The notes under the pieces are model-generated. The model saw only the letters and a list, made by a program, of their open reading frames with translations. It was not told the origin of the DNA and did not search any database. Positions 30,869 through 40,118 of a DNA stretch of 64,000 nucleotides are shown piece after piece. The stretch is from the NCBI RefSeq assembly GCF_012569285.1, contig NZ_CP046198.1:2313-66312 (forward strand), written 5' to 3'. Position 1 is the first letter of the stretch. Every line of letters starts with the position of its first letter. The position numbers and the translations under genes were made by a program. This DNA comes from Enterobacteriaceae endosymbiont of Donacia proxima (GTDB taxonomy: Bacteria > Pseudomonadota > Gammaproteobacteria > Enterobacterales > Enterobacteriaceae).

Positions 30869-30955
30869 TTACTGTCTCATAATAAAAAGTTTTATATAAT
30901 ATATTTTTATAATAAATTTATTTTACATAAAAATTAATAAAAATATTTTTCAAAT

Positions 30956-32359
30956 TTAAATATTTTCATTATTATAATAATTAGAATAATTATCAAAACG
31001 TGTAATTTGATTATTAAAAATTAATTTTATACTTCCAATAGGTCCATTTCGTTGTTTTCCTATAATAATTTCAGCAATACCATGTAAATTAGTATTTTCA
31101 TTATATACTTCATCTCTATAGATAAACATAATAAGATCTGCATCTTGTTCTATAGATCCTGATTCTCTTAAATCAGAATTCATTGGACGTTTATCAGATC
31201 TTTGTTCTAAAGATCTATTTAATTGAGATAAAGCAATTACAGGTACATGTAATTCTTTTGCTAAAGCTTTTAAAGAACGAGAAATTTCAGAAATTTCTAA
31301 AGTTCTATTAAAAGATAAAGATGGTACTCTAATTAATTGTAAATAATCTATCATAATTAAACATAATCCATTATGTTCTCTAAATATTTGTCGAGAACGT
31401 GACCTAATCTCTGTAGGAGTTAATTCAGAAGAATCATCGATGTATATATTTTTTCTTTTTAATAAAATTTCCATAGTAGCTGATATTTTTCTCCAATCAT
31501 TATCATCTAATTGTCCTGTTCTAATTTTACTTTGATGTACTCGAGAAAGAGATGCTAACATACGAATCATAATTTGTTCACAAGGCATTTCTAAACTAAA
31601 TATTAATACAGGTTTATCTTGAGATATTGCTGTATATTCACAAATATTCATTGCTAATGTAGTTTTCCCCATAGCGGGACGTGCAGCTATTATTATAAGA
31701 TCAGATTTTTGTAATCCAGCTGTTTTTTTATTTAATTCATGATAACCAGTATCTATACCTGTAATACCATTTTTAGGCATATTATAAAATGATTCAATCT
31801 TAGAAATAGTAACTTCTAATATTTCTTCTAAATTTTTTGGTTTAGTATCTTTATTTAAACGTTTTTCTGCTATTTTAAATACACGTGATTCTGCTAAATT
31901 CAATAAATAGTCACTATTTCTTCCATTAGGATAATATCCTGCTTCTGCTATTTCATTAGCAACAGATATCATTTCTCTAATAATAGCACGTTCATGGACG
32001 ATATCTGCATATGCAGATATATTAGAAATACTAGGAATATTTTTTGATAATTCAGCAAGATATGCAAAACCTCCTACTTGATTTAATTTATTTTTACCTT
32101 CTAAAGATTCCGAAAGTGTTATTAAATCAATAGGTTTTCCTAATTCTATTAAATAATTCATTTCATTAAAAATTATTTTATGTGATAAAATAAAAAAATC
32201 GTCTACTATTATTTTTTCTGTAATGTTATCCCATCGATTATTATCTAACATTAATCCTCCTAATATTGATTGTTCTGCTTCTAAAGAATGAGGAGGAACT
32301 TTTATTTTTTCAATTTGAGGATCTTTTTTAAATTGTTTCATCCAATTATTTTTTACCAT
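30956..32359 (-). CDS. dnaB: Replicative DNA helicase DnaB
   Basis: Hexameric 5'-to-3' helicase at the replication fork. The 467-aa protein (E. coli 471) has the N-terminal DnaB domain (PHSLEAEQSILGGLMLDN), Walker A ARPAMGKTT near 225-233, MIDYLQL (Walker B) and the H4 region ALSQLNRSLEQR, with RESGSIEQDADLIMFIYRDE near the end. Conservation is well above the local average. It lies next to dusA as in E. coli, with pspG and qor missing. Confidence 0.98.
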   Translation of the reverse strand: MVKNNWMKQFKKDPQIEKIKVPPHSLEAEQSILGGLMLDNNRWDNITEKIIVDDFFILSHKIIFNEMNYLIELGKPIDLITLSESLEGKNKLNQVGGFAYLAELSKNIPSISNISAYADIVHERAIIREMISVANEIAEAGYYPNGRNSDYLLNLAESRVFKIAEKRLNKDTKPKNLEEILEVTISKIESFYNMPKNGITGIDTGYHELNKKTAGLQKSDLIIIAARPAMGKTTLAMNICEYTAISQDKPVLIFSLEMPCEQIMIRMLASLSRVHQSKIRTGQLDDNDWRKISATMEILLKRKNIYIDDSSELTPTEIRSRSRQIFREHNGLCLIMIDYLQLIRVPSLSFNRTLEISEISRSLKALAKELHVPVIALSQLNRSLEQRSDKRPMNSDLRESGSIEQDADLIMFIYRDEVYNENTNLHGIAEIIIGKQRNGPIGSIKLIFNNQITRFDNYSNYYNNENI

Positions 32360-32399
32360 ATATAAATATAATTTTTAATTTATTTAAATAATAAATATA

Positions 32400-33380
32400 T
32401 TATTTTATTTTTATGTAAGACAAAGCTTTATCCAAAATTTCTATATTATTAGTTTTTATAGAATTTTTTTTATCAAAAATAAATTTTTTAAATTTATTTG
32501 ATCCATTAATACCATAAAAAATATTTAATAAAGGGGTTATAATAGTGATTAGAGAATTACCCTTTTTTAATTCTTTTTCTATATATGGAAACATAGATTT
32601 TACTATTATTATAGGATTTTGTAAAACAGATGTATAATTATAAATATATGAATCTATATCTATTAATATTTTAGGATTTTTAAAAATTTCTCTTCCCATC
32701 ATAACTCCATCAACATATTTTAAATGTTTTTTTATATCTAATAAAGTTTTAATACCTCCATTAATTGATATTTTTATATTTGGAAAATTTTTTTTTATTT
32801 GATAAATAATTTTATAATTTAATTTAGGAATTATTAAATTTTTTTTAACATTAATATTCTGATATAATAATGCTTTTCTAGCATGAATAATAAATCTTTT
32901 ACAACCACTTTCTGTAAGTAAATTAATAAATTTATGTAAAAATAAATAGTTATCATTATTATTAATACCTATACGCATTTTTATAGTTATAGGTATAGAA
33001 ACACTATCACTCATAGATTTAATACAATCTGATACTATTAAAGGTTTATTCATTAAACATGCCCCAAAATTACCTTTTTGAGATTTTAAAGAAGGACAAC
33101 CTAAATTTAAATTAATTTCTTTATATCCTATTTTCTCTGCTCTTTTAGCACATAGAGATAATAATTTTGGTTGATTACCTGCTATTTGTAATACAATATT
33201 ATTGATATTTTTATTTTCTAATAAAAGGTTTTTATTATTTTTAATTGCATTAGAATGAATCATTTCAGTATATAAAAGTGATTTTTTAGTTAATTTACGA
33301 TAAAAATATCTACAATATTTATTTGTTTTTCCTAACATAGGAGCTATTTCAAATGTAAAGTATGGAATTTTTTTTTTCAT
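32400..33380 (-). CDS. dusA: tRNA-dihydrouridine synthase DusA
   Basis: FMN-dependent enzyme that reduces U20 and U20a in the D-loop of tRNAs. The 326-aa protein begins with the DusA-type FEIAPMLGKTNKYCRYFYR and LLYTEMI. It has NLNLGCPS with the catalytic Cys near residue 95, TIKMRIGI with the phosphate-binding region, FIIHAR and NGGI...DGVMMGRE for FMN binding. E. coli DusA is slightly longer. The subfamily call (A rather than B or C) rests on the N-terminal sequence and the dnaB neighbour. Confidence 0.93.
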   Translation of the reverse strand: MKKKIPYFTFEIAPMLGKTNKYCRYFYRKLTKKSLLYTEMIHSNAIKNNKNLLLENKNINNIVLQIAGNQPKLLSLCAKRAEKIGYKEINLNLGCPSLKSQKGNFGACLMNKPLIVSDCIKSMSDSVSIPITIKMRIGINNNDNYLFLHKFINLLTESGCKRFIIHARKALLYQNINVKKNLIIPKLNYKIIYQIKKNFPNIKISINGGIKTLLDIKKHLKYVDGVMMGREIFKNPKILIDIDSYIYNYTSVLQNPIIIVKSMFPYIEKELKKGNSLITIITPLLNIFYGINGSNKFKKFIFDKKNSIKTNNIEILDKALSYIKIK

Positions 33381-33431
33381 TATATAAATAATAATTTATA
33401 TTATTTTAATAATTATAAATTTTAAAATCGT

Positions 33432-34799
33432 TTAATTATATGGATTTTTATTTTCTTGAAATTTTATATTTATAATATTACCAAAACATTGAAGTTTATT
33501 ATAAATAAATTTTAATAAATAACGTTTATAATTATGATTTAATTTTTTTAATTGATTACCATATATTTTAAATAATAAAGGATGATTTCTTACTTGATGT
33601 ATATATTTTAATTTTATTCTTTTCCCATTATATAATGGGGGTAAAACTAAATTAGTTGCTAAATTTAATATTTTCATAAGTTGAGAAGTACGATATATTT
33701 TTGTTGACATACTATATGTTTTATAAATTAATTGTAAAATATTATTTAAATTTGAAATAAATTTAGCTGAAATAGCAATTACAGGAAAAAATTTAAATTT
33801 TATTTTTATTAAATTTTTTAAATACAAAATATTTTCTTTTGTTAAAAGATCTATTTTATTAATAATAATAATCATAATTTTTTTTTTTGATATAATATAT
33901 TGCATTAATTGTATATCTTGTTTACACAAATTTTTTTTTTCTCCATTTATTATATATAAGATAATATCTGATTTATAGATAGTTTTATAAGATTCTAAAA
34001 CTGAAAATTCTTCTATTTTATTTTTGATTTTAGTTTTTTTTTTTATACCAGCAGTATCAATTAGAATTATATTTCTATTGTAATTATTTAAAATATTTAA
34101 CGGTATATAAATACTTTCTCTAGTTGTTCCTGGTGTATTATTAACAACTATTCTTTTTTCATTAATAAATTTATTAATTAAAGTTGATTTACCTACATTA
34201 GGCATACCTATAACAGCTATTTTAATGTTATTTTTATTTATTGTATAAATTTTTTTATATAAAATATTATTATCGTTTTTCTTATTATCATTTATTTGTT
34301 TTATATGTGTATATAATATTTTTTTTAACTTTAAAATATTTTTATAATCTTTAATATTTATTAAAAAAAATTTAAAACCTAAAGAATAAAATTCATTATC
34401 TAAAAATATTTTTTTTGTATTATTTAATATAATAATTGCTTGTTTATTATATTTTCTGATATAATTTATTATTTCGTAATCTATAATATTTAATTTATTT
34501 CCTCTTATTAATAATAAAATTAAATTTGATTCTATAATAGATGATAGAATTTGTTTTTTTACTGAAGAATTATTTTCTTTAATTTTATTATAACTAGTTG
34601 TATCTACACAAATATATTTTATATTTTTAATTTTAGCTTTACCATATTTTTTATCTATTGTAAAATTTGGTATTTGATTCACTAATGAATCATATTTTTT
34701 TGTTAATATATTATATAAAGAAGATTTACCTACATTATTATTACCTAAAATAGTAATAATAGGATATTGATATCCAATCCTGTTTTTTGTATTTATCAT
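33432..34799 (-). CDS. der: Ribosome-assembly GTPase Der (EngA)
   Basis: Essential tandem GTPase that acts in 50S maturation. Two G domains are visible: G1 motifs GNNNVGKSS at 19-27 and GMPNVGKST near 198-206, with DTTSYNK and DTAGIKKK as G3, NTPGTTRES as the switch region and NKIDLLT as the second G4. A KH-like C-terminal domain ends about 455 (E. coli 490). The first G domain is more eroded: its usual NKxD appears as NNTK. hisS follows upstream after a 446-base gap where E. coli has bamB and yfgM. Confidence 0.96.
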   Translation of the reverse strand: MINTKNRIGYQYPIITILGNNNVGKSSLYNILTKKYDSLVNQIPNFTIDKKYGKAKIKNIKYICVDTTSYNKIKENNSSVKKQILSSIIESNLILLLIRGNKLNIIDYEIINYIRKYNKQAIIILNNTKKIFLDNEFYSLGFKFFLINIKDYKNILKLKKILYTHIKQINDNKKNDNNILYKKIYTINKNNIKIAVIGMPNVGKSTLINKFINEKRIVVNNTPGTTRESIYIPLNILNNYNRNIILIDTAGIKKKTKIKNKIEEFSVLESYKTIYKSDIILYIINGEKKNLCKQDIQLMQYIISKKKIMIIIINKIDLLTKENILYLKNLIKIKFKFFPVIAISAKFISNLNNILQLIYKTYSMSTKIYRTSQLMKILNLATNLVLPPLYNGKRIKLKYIHQVRNHPLLFKIYGNQLKKLNHNYKRYLLKFIYNKLQCFGNIINIKFQENKNPYN

Positions 34800-35245
34800 A
34801 TGTAATTAAAATTTTGAATAAATATATTATATATATTTTATATAAATATTTTTTTATTGTTAAATAAAATATTTATATTAAATTAATCATTATTTATTAT
34901 ATTAAAATTATTTTTTATATAAATAAATTATAGTAGTAATAAATTTACTTATATATTTTAAATTTTATAAAAAAATATTATTAATAATGGTATATTTTTT
35001 TTAAAAAATTTTATTTATTAAAATAATATAATTTTGATAAAAAATATTTTTTTCTATAATAATTAATTTAATTAACTTAAATTTTTTTTAAATAAAAATA
35101 AAAAAATTACTATTATTAGTAAATAAAATATTTTTATATATTAAATATAATATTTTAAAAAAATAAAAAACATAATATTATTATTTAAATAACTATAAAT
35201 TTTATTCTTAAATAATCAATATTAATTATTTAAAATAATTATTTA
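34800..35245. other. Gene-free spacer between hisS and der
   Basis: About 446 bases of almost pure A/T sequence without an open frame of useful length, RNA gene or clear hairpin. In E. coli hisS-yfgM-bamB-der are consecutive, so this is the expected location of deleted bamB and yfgM; no recognisable remnant is left. The der promoter presumably lies near 34800-34900. Confidence 0.6.
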
Positions 35246-36532
35246 TTAAAAATATTTTTTTAAATTCAATACTAATTGGTTTTCTGATACAATTATTTGT
35301 TTCCTAAAATATAAATCTTTTAAAATAATGAAATTATTTTTAATTTCTTTAGGACCTATTATTAATATAAAACGTGCTTTATATTTATTTGCTTGAATAA
35401 TTTGTTTTTTTATTTTTTGAAAAAGATAACTAATAATAATTCTAAGTTTAGGAAATTTTTTTCTAATTAATTCTCCAATTATTAAAATTTTTTTTAAACT
35501 TTGATCTGATTCCATCGGAATTAAAAAAATATCAATTAAATAATTAATATTTAATTTTAACGATTTATTAAATTGTACTAATAATAATAAACGTTCCATT
35601 CCTATAGCACATCCTAAACCACTATTACTTTTACCATTACTCATATTAGTAATTAATTTATCATATCTTCCTCCTCCACAAATGGTTTTAGAAATATATT
35701 TACTACCTATATCATAACTTTTCCATTCAAAAACAATATCATTATAATAATCTAATCCTCTTACTAAATAATGATTAATATTAAATTTTATATTCATAAA
35801 ATTTAAAATATCACAAAATTTATTAAATTTATTTATACTTTCTTTATTTAAGAAATCATGTAATTTAGGTGCATAATCTAATAATTTAATATTTTTATAT
35901 TTATAATTATCTAATATTCTCAAAGGATTTGTATATATTTTTTCTCTATCATTTAGATCTAAATGAAAATAATTTTTTTCCCAAAATAATATTAATTGTT
36001 TTATATATTTTTGCCGATCTATTAAAGATCCAATAGAATTAATTTCTAAAAAAATACTATTTGTGATATTTAATTTCTTCCATATATTATTTACAATAAT
36101 AATAATTTCAGCATCAATATATGGGGATGTTAATCCAAGTATTTCGATGCCGATTTGATTAAATTGTCTATATCTACCTTTTTGAGGTCTTTCATAACGA
36201 AACATAGGACCATTATACCAAAATCTTCTATTATTATAAAATATATTATGTTCTATTATAGCTCTAATAAAACCTACAGTTCCTTCTGGACGTAAAGTTA
36301 AAGAATTATTATTTTTATCTGATAAAGTATACATTTCTTTTTCTATAATATCTGTATATTCTCCAATAGTTTTTTTAAATAATTCACTTTTTTCTAAAAT
36401 TGGTAATTTAATTTCTTGATAACCATAATTATTTAAAGTATCTTGAATTATATTCTCAATATTTTTCCATAATATGGTATTAGGAAATAAACAATCATGC
36501 ATACCATGAACGGCTGTTATTAATTTTATCAC
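35246..36532 (-). CDS. hisS: Histidyl-tRNA synthetase
   Basis: Class II synthetase that charges tRNA-His. The 428-aa protein (E. coli 424) has motif 1 around HGMHDCLFP and GYQEIKLPILEKSELF, the motif 2 segment FRYERPQKGRYRQFNQIGIE near 112-131, the histidine-binding LVRGLDYYNDIVFEW and the motif 3 Arg in GLGCAIGMERLL. The C-terminal anticodon-binding domain is shorter on conserved residues and Ile/Lys rich. No ribosome site is obvious. Confidence 0.97.
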   Translation of the reverse strand: MIKLITAVHGMHDCLFPNTILWKNIENIIQDTLNNYGYQEIKLPILEKSELFKKTIGEYTDIIEKEMYTLSDKNNNSLTLRPEGTVGFIRAIIEHNIFYNNRRFWYNGPMFRYERPQKGRYRQFNQIGIEILGLTSPYIDAEIIIIVNNIWKKLNITNSIFLEINSIGSLIDRQKYIKQLILFWEKNYFHLDLNDREKIYTNPLRILDNYKYKNIKLLDYAPKLHDFLNKESINKFNKFCDILNFMNIKFNINHYLVRGLDYYNDIVFEWKSYDIGSKYISKTICGGGRYDKLITNMSNGKSNSGLGCAIGMERLLLLVQFNKSLKLNINYLIDIFLIPMESDQSLKKILIIGELIRKKFPKLRIIISYLFQKIKKQIIQANKYKARFILIIGPKEIKNNFIILKDLYFRKQIIVSENQLVLNLKKYF

Positions 36533-36765
36533 TATAAATATCTCTTATTATAAATATTAATTTTTAATAAAATTTAAATTTCATTAAAATAATTTAAAAA
36601 AAAATTTAAGTATATTAAATGTTAATAAATTTTAAAATTCATAATTTTATATTTAATTATAAAATATTTTAATATTTTTTAAAAAGTAAGTATGATGATA
36701 CTTATCATGTCAATGATATATGAGTATTATATTTAATATATATAAACAAAACAATGTATATTTAA

Positions 36766-37239
36766 ATGAAAAACGATATTTATTGGATGAAATGTGCTTT
36801 AAATTTTGCTAAATTAGCAGAGTATTTTGAAGAAGTACCAGTAGGAGCTATTATTATAAAAAATAATAAAATTATTTCTTATGGAAGTAATAGTTCAATA
36901 AAAAATAATGATCCTACAGGACATGCAGAAATCATTGCTTTAAGAAAAGCAGCAAAATATTTAAAAAATTATAGATTATTAAACACAACTATGTATGTCA
37001 CATTAGAACCATGTTTAATGTGTTCGGGTGCTATAATTACTAGTAGAATTTCTCGTTTAGTTTTTAGTACTTATAATAAAAAATATAATAATACAGGATC
37101 ATTTATAGATTTATTAAGCACATATAATATTAATTATACATTAAAAATTAATTCTGGTATTTTAGAAAAAGAATGTACAAATATTATAAAAAATTTTTTT
37201 TTAAAAAAGAAAAAAAAATTTCTTAAAAAGGTTTATTAA
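36766..37239 (+). CDS. tadA: tRNA-specific adenosine deaminase TadA
   Basis: Deaminates A34 to inosine in tRNA-Arg(ACG), whose gene is at 26321. The 157-aa protein (E. coli 167) has the zinc deaminase signature: HAEII with His53 and catalytic Glu55, and EPCLMCSGA with Cys83 and Cys86. EVPVGAIIIK near 23-32 is also typical. The C terminus is a run of Lys residues. The stop codon is separated from the glyA TTG start by one base. Confidence 0.96.
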   Translation: MKNDIYWMKCALNFAKLAEYFEEVPVGAIIIKNNKIISYGSNSSIKNNDPTGHAEIIALRKAAKYLKNYRLLNTTMYVTLEPCLMCSGAIITSRISRLVFSTYNKKYNNTGSFIDLLSTYNINYTLKINSGILEKECTNIIKNFFLKKKKKFLKKVY

Positions 37240-37240
37240 T

Positions 37241-38491
37241 TTGAAAAAATTAGAAGAAATATTTAATTTGGATACAAAATTATTTAATATTATAAAAAAA
37301 GAATCTGAAAGACAAGAAAATAATATTAATTTAATAGCTTCTGAAAATTATACATCATATGGTGTAATGAATATTCAAGGATCAAAATTAACAAATAAAT
37401 ATGCAGAAGGATATCCTAATAATAGATATTATGGTGGGTGTAAATACATAGATCAAATTGAAAATCTTGCTATTCAAAGAGCTAAAAAATTATTTCATGC
37501 AGATTATGTAAATGTACAACCACATTCAGGTTCACAAGCTAATTTTGCTGTATATATGGCTTTATTAAAACCTGGAGATATAATTATGGGTTTAGAAAAT
37601 TCACATGGAGGTCATTTAACTCATGGATCTAAAGTAAATTTTTCAGGAAAATTTTATCAAAATATATCTTATAAAATAGATAATAATGGAATAATTGATT
37701 ATAAAAATCTATTAAAATTAGCAATAAAATATAAACCAAAAATGATTATTGGAGGATTTTCTTCATATTCTAGAAAATGTGATTGGGTTAAAATGAGATA
37801 TATTGCTGATTTAGTAAATGCATATTTATTTGTAGATATTTCACATATTGCAGGTTTAATTATTGCTGGATTATATCCTAATCCATTACCTTATGCACAT
37901 GTAATAACTAGTACTACACATAAAACTTTATCTGGTCCAAGAGGAGGTATTATATTATCAATAAAAAAAAATAAAAATTTATTTCATAAAATTGATAAAG
38001 CAGTATTTCCTGGAAGTCAAGGAGGACCTTTAATGCATATTATTGCTGCTAAAGCTTTAGCTTTTAAAGAAGCATTAAACATTAATTTTAATATATATCA
38101 AAAACAAATTTTAATAAATTCAAAATTAATGGTAAAAATATTTAAAATACATAATTATAAAATTGTATTTAATAGTACTGATACTCATTTGTTTATTCTT
38201 AATTTAACTAACAAAAATATAACGGGATTAGAAGCTCAAATTTTATTAGAAAACTATAATATTATTGTTAATAAAAATAGTATTCCTGATGATATAACTC
38301 CTCCCTCAATTACATCTGGTATAAGAATAGGTACTCCAGCTGTTACAAAAAGAGGTTTTAAAGAAAAAGAAATAACAATATTAACAACACATATTATAAA
38401 TATTTTAAATAATAAAAATTTATATTTTAAATATATAAAAGATGATATAATCAAATTATGTAATGATTTCCCTGTATATATTAATAAATAA
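37241..38491 (+). CDS. glyA: Serine hydroxymethyltransferase, TTG start
   Basis: PLP enzyme converting serine and tetrahydrofolate to glycine and methylene-tetrahydrofolate, the main one-carbon source. The 416-aa protein (E. coli 417) has LIASENYTS near 28-36, NVQPHSGSQAN, the PLP Lys228 in STTHKTLSGPRGG, and GTPAVTKRGF near the C terminus. The start is a TTG at 37241, one base after tadA; no ATG is available before the conserved region. An AAGG site lies inside the tadA end, so translation is probably coupled. Confidence 0.97.
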   Translation: MKKLEEIFNLDTKLFNIIKKESERQENNINLIASENYTSYGVMNIQGSKLTNKYAEGYPNNRYYGGCKYIDQIENLAIQRAKKLFHADYVNVQPHSGSQANFAVYMALLKPGDIIMGLENSHGGHLTHGSKVNFSGKFYQNISYKIDNNGIIDYKNLLKLAIKYKPKMIIGGFSSYSRKCDWVKMRYIADLVNAYLFVDISHIAGLIIAGLYPNPLPYAHVITSTTHKTLSGPRGGIILSIKKNKNLFHKIDKAVFPGSQGGPLMHIIAAKALAFKEALNINFNIYQKQILINSKLMVKIFKIHNYKIVFNSTDTHLFILNLTNKNITGLEAQILLENYNIIVNKNSIPDDITPPSITSGIRIGTPAVTKRGFKEKEITILTTHIINILNNKNLYFKYIKDDIIKLCNDFPVYINK

Positions 38492-38529
38492 GATTAAATT
38501 TATTTAAATAAAATAATAAGGTAAATATA

Positions 38530-39096
38530 ATGAAAAAATTTTTATCTATTTTAATTTTTATTACAGATGGTGTTGAAGATATAGAAACAATATCTTCTAT
38601 AGATCTTTTAAATAGAAGTAATATAAATATTAAGTTAGTAAGTACAAATAATAAACGTGAAATAAAATGTGCACATGGTACAAAAATTATCAGTAATATT
38701 TTTATAAATGATTTAAAAAATATTAATCTTAGTAATGAATCTGCACTTATTCTTCCTGGAGGATTACAAGCCGCAGAACATTTCCAAAAAAATAAAATTT
38801 TATTAAAATATTTAAAATTTTTTAAAAAAAATAATAAAATAATAGGAGCAATATGTGCATCTCCATCTATGGTTATATCTTCAAATAATCTTTTTCCAAA
38901 TGCAAAAATGACTGGATATTTAGGATTAAAAAATTTAATTCCATATCAACAATGGAAAAAATATCCAGTTTTCTGGGATAAAAAATATAAATTATTAACA
39001 GCACAAAGTGTTAAATACGCAATTAAATTCAATTTAAAATTAATTAAAATTCTTTTAGGTGAAAAAATATCTTTAAAAATTGAACAAGAATTATAA
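38530..39096 (+). CDS. yajL: DJ-1/YajL-family chaperone or deglycase
   Basis: Member of the DJ-1/PfpI superfamily. E. coli YajL protects proteins against oxidative and carbonyl stress; a deglycase role is debated. The 188-aa protein (E. coli 196) has the family Glu in DGVEDIET near residue 16, LILPGGLQAAEHF near 73-85 and the nucleophile elbow GAICASPSMV with Cys109. It lies next to nusB-ribH-ribD, as in the E. coli ribD-nusB-thiI-yajL region, with thiL, pgpA, dxs, ispA, xseB and thiI missing here. Confidence 0.93.
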   Translation: MKKFLSILIFITDGVEDIETISSIDLLNRSNINIKLVSTNNKREIKCAHGTKIISNIFINDLKNINLSNESALILPGGLQAAEHFQKNKILLKYLKFFKKNNKIIGAICASPSMVISSNNLFPNAKMTGYLGLKNLIPYQQWKKYPVFWDKKYKLLTAQSVKYAIKFNLKLIKILLGEKISLKIEQEL

Positions 39097-39121
39097 TTAA
39101 TTATTAAATTAATGTGAGAAT

Positions 39122-39171
39122 AAATTTTTATAAATAAAAATATTTATGTTTAACTATTTTTATAAAAATTT
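39122..39171. terminator. Weak inverted repeat between yajL and nusB
   Basis: AAATTTTTATA at 39122-39132 and TATAAAAATTT at 39161-39171 are perfectly complementary over 11 bases with a 28-base loop, between two convergent genes. It consists only of A and T and the loop is long, so this is a tentative bidirectional terminator. Confidence 0.3.
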
Positions 39172-39175
39172 TTCA

Positions 39176-39595
39176 TTATATTCTTAATTTATTAGCCATT
39201 TTGTCTAAAACACCATTAATAAATTTATAACTGTTTTCTACTCCTCCAAAACTTTTTGCTAAATGAATACTTTCATTTATTACAACTTTATATGGCACAT
39301 CTAAACGATTTATTAATTCGTATATTGAAATACGTAATATTGCTTTTTCAATTTGTCCTAATTCAAATAATTTTCGAGATAAAAATGGTTTCATCATTTT
39401 ATCTAAATACTTACTATTTACTATAACACCATTTATTAAGTCATTAAAATAATCAATATCTATATATTTTATATTTTTTATTGATTCATTTAAAAAATAA
39501 TATTGAATATCACTAAAATTATTATGAGATAATTGCCAAGAATAAATAGCTTGTAAAGCATATTTTCTAGATTGATATCTATAAGTAAATTTCAC
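39176..39595 (-). CDS. nusB: Transcription antitermination factor NusB
   Basis: Binds boxA RNA with S10 (NusE) in rRNA antitermination complexes and helps 30S assembly. The 139-aa all-helical protein (same length as in E. coli) keeps SRKYALQAIYSWQLS at the N terminus, LSRKLFELGQIEKAILRISIYEL in the middle and VPYKVVINESIHLAKSFGG with FINGVLDKMA at the end. It is the last gene of ribD-ribH-nusB. Confidence 0.96.
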   Translation of the reverse strand: MKFTYRYQSRKYALQAIYSWQLSHNNFSDIQYYFLNESIKNIKYIDIDYFNDLINGVIVNSKYLDKMMKPFLSRKLFELGQIEKAILRISIYELINRLDVPYKVVINESIHLAKSFGGVENSYKFINGVLDKMANKLRI

Positions 39596-39607
39596 TTAAC
39601 TTCCTTT

Positions 39608-40093
39608 TTAATTTTTTGTATGTAATAATTTTATTGATTTAAATATATTAATCATTTCTAATAAAGTTATAGCAGCTTCTGTACCTTTATTAACAACTTT
39701 AATACCCGATCTTTCAATAGCTTGTTCAATATTATCAGTTGTTAAAATACTAAAAGAAATCGGGATATTATTTTTTACTGATAAATTAGATATTTGTGAA
39801 CAAACTTCTTGAGATAAATATTTAAAATGAGATGTTTCTCCTTTTATAATACTTCCTATAGCTATTATACCATCATATATGTTTTTTTGTATTAATAATT
39901 GTATTACTGAAGCTATTTCATAACTTCCTGGAACCCAACAAATAGTTATATTTTTTTCTTGTACCATACCTACTCTTTGTAAAGTATCAATAGTTGCATA
40001 TAATAAATGTTTATTTATAAATGTATTAAATCTAGATATAACAATTGCAATAAATGAATTAGGTGCTATAACATTTTCATCAATAATTTTCAT
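39608..40093 (-). CDS. ribH: 6,7-dimethyl-8-ribityllumazine synthase RibH
   Basis: Condenses the ribD product (after dephosphorylation) with dihydroxybutanone phosphate to lumazine, the penultimate step of riboflavin synthesis; it forms icosahedral or pentameric shells. The 161-aa protein (E. coli RibE/RibH 156) keeps VISRFNTFI near 18-26, WVPGSYEIASVIQ near 53-65, GSIIKGETSHF with the catalytic His, and GTEAAITLLEM. It lies 12 bases before nusB. Confidence 0.96.
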   Translation of the reverse strand: MKIIDENVIAPNSFIAIVISRFNTFINKHLLYATIDTLQRVGMVQEKNITICWVPGSYEIASVIQLLIQKNIYDGIIAIGSIIKGETSHFKYLSQEVCSQISNLSVKNNIPISFSILTTDNIEQAIERSGIKVVNKGTEAAITLLEMINIFKSIKLLHTKN

Positions 40094-40118
40094 AATATAA
40101 TTTATATCCTTTAAAAAA

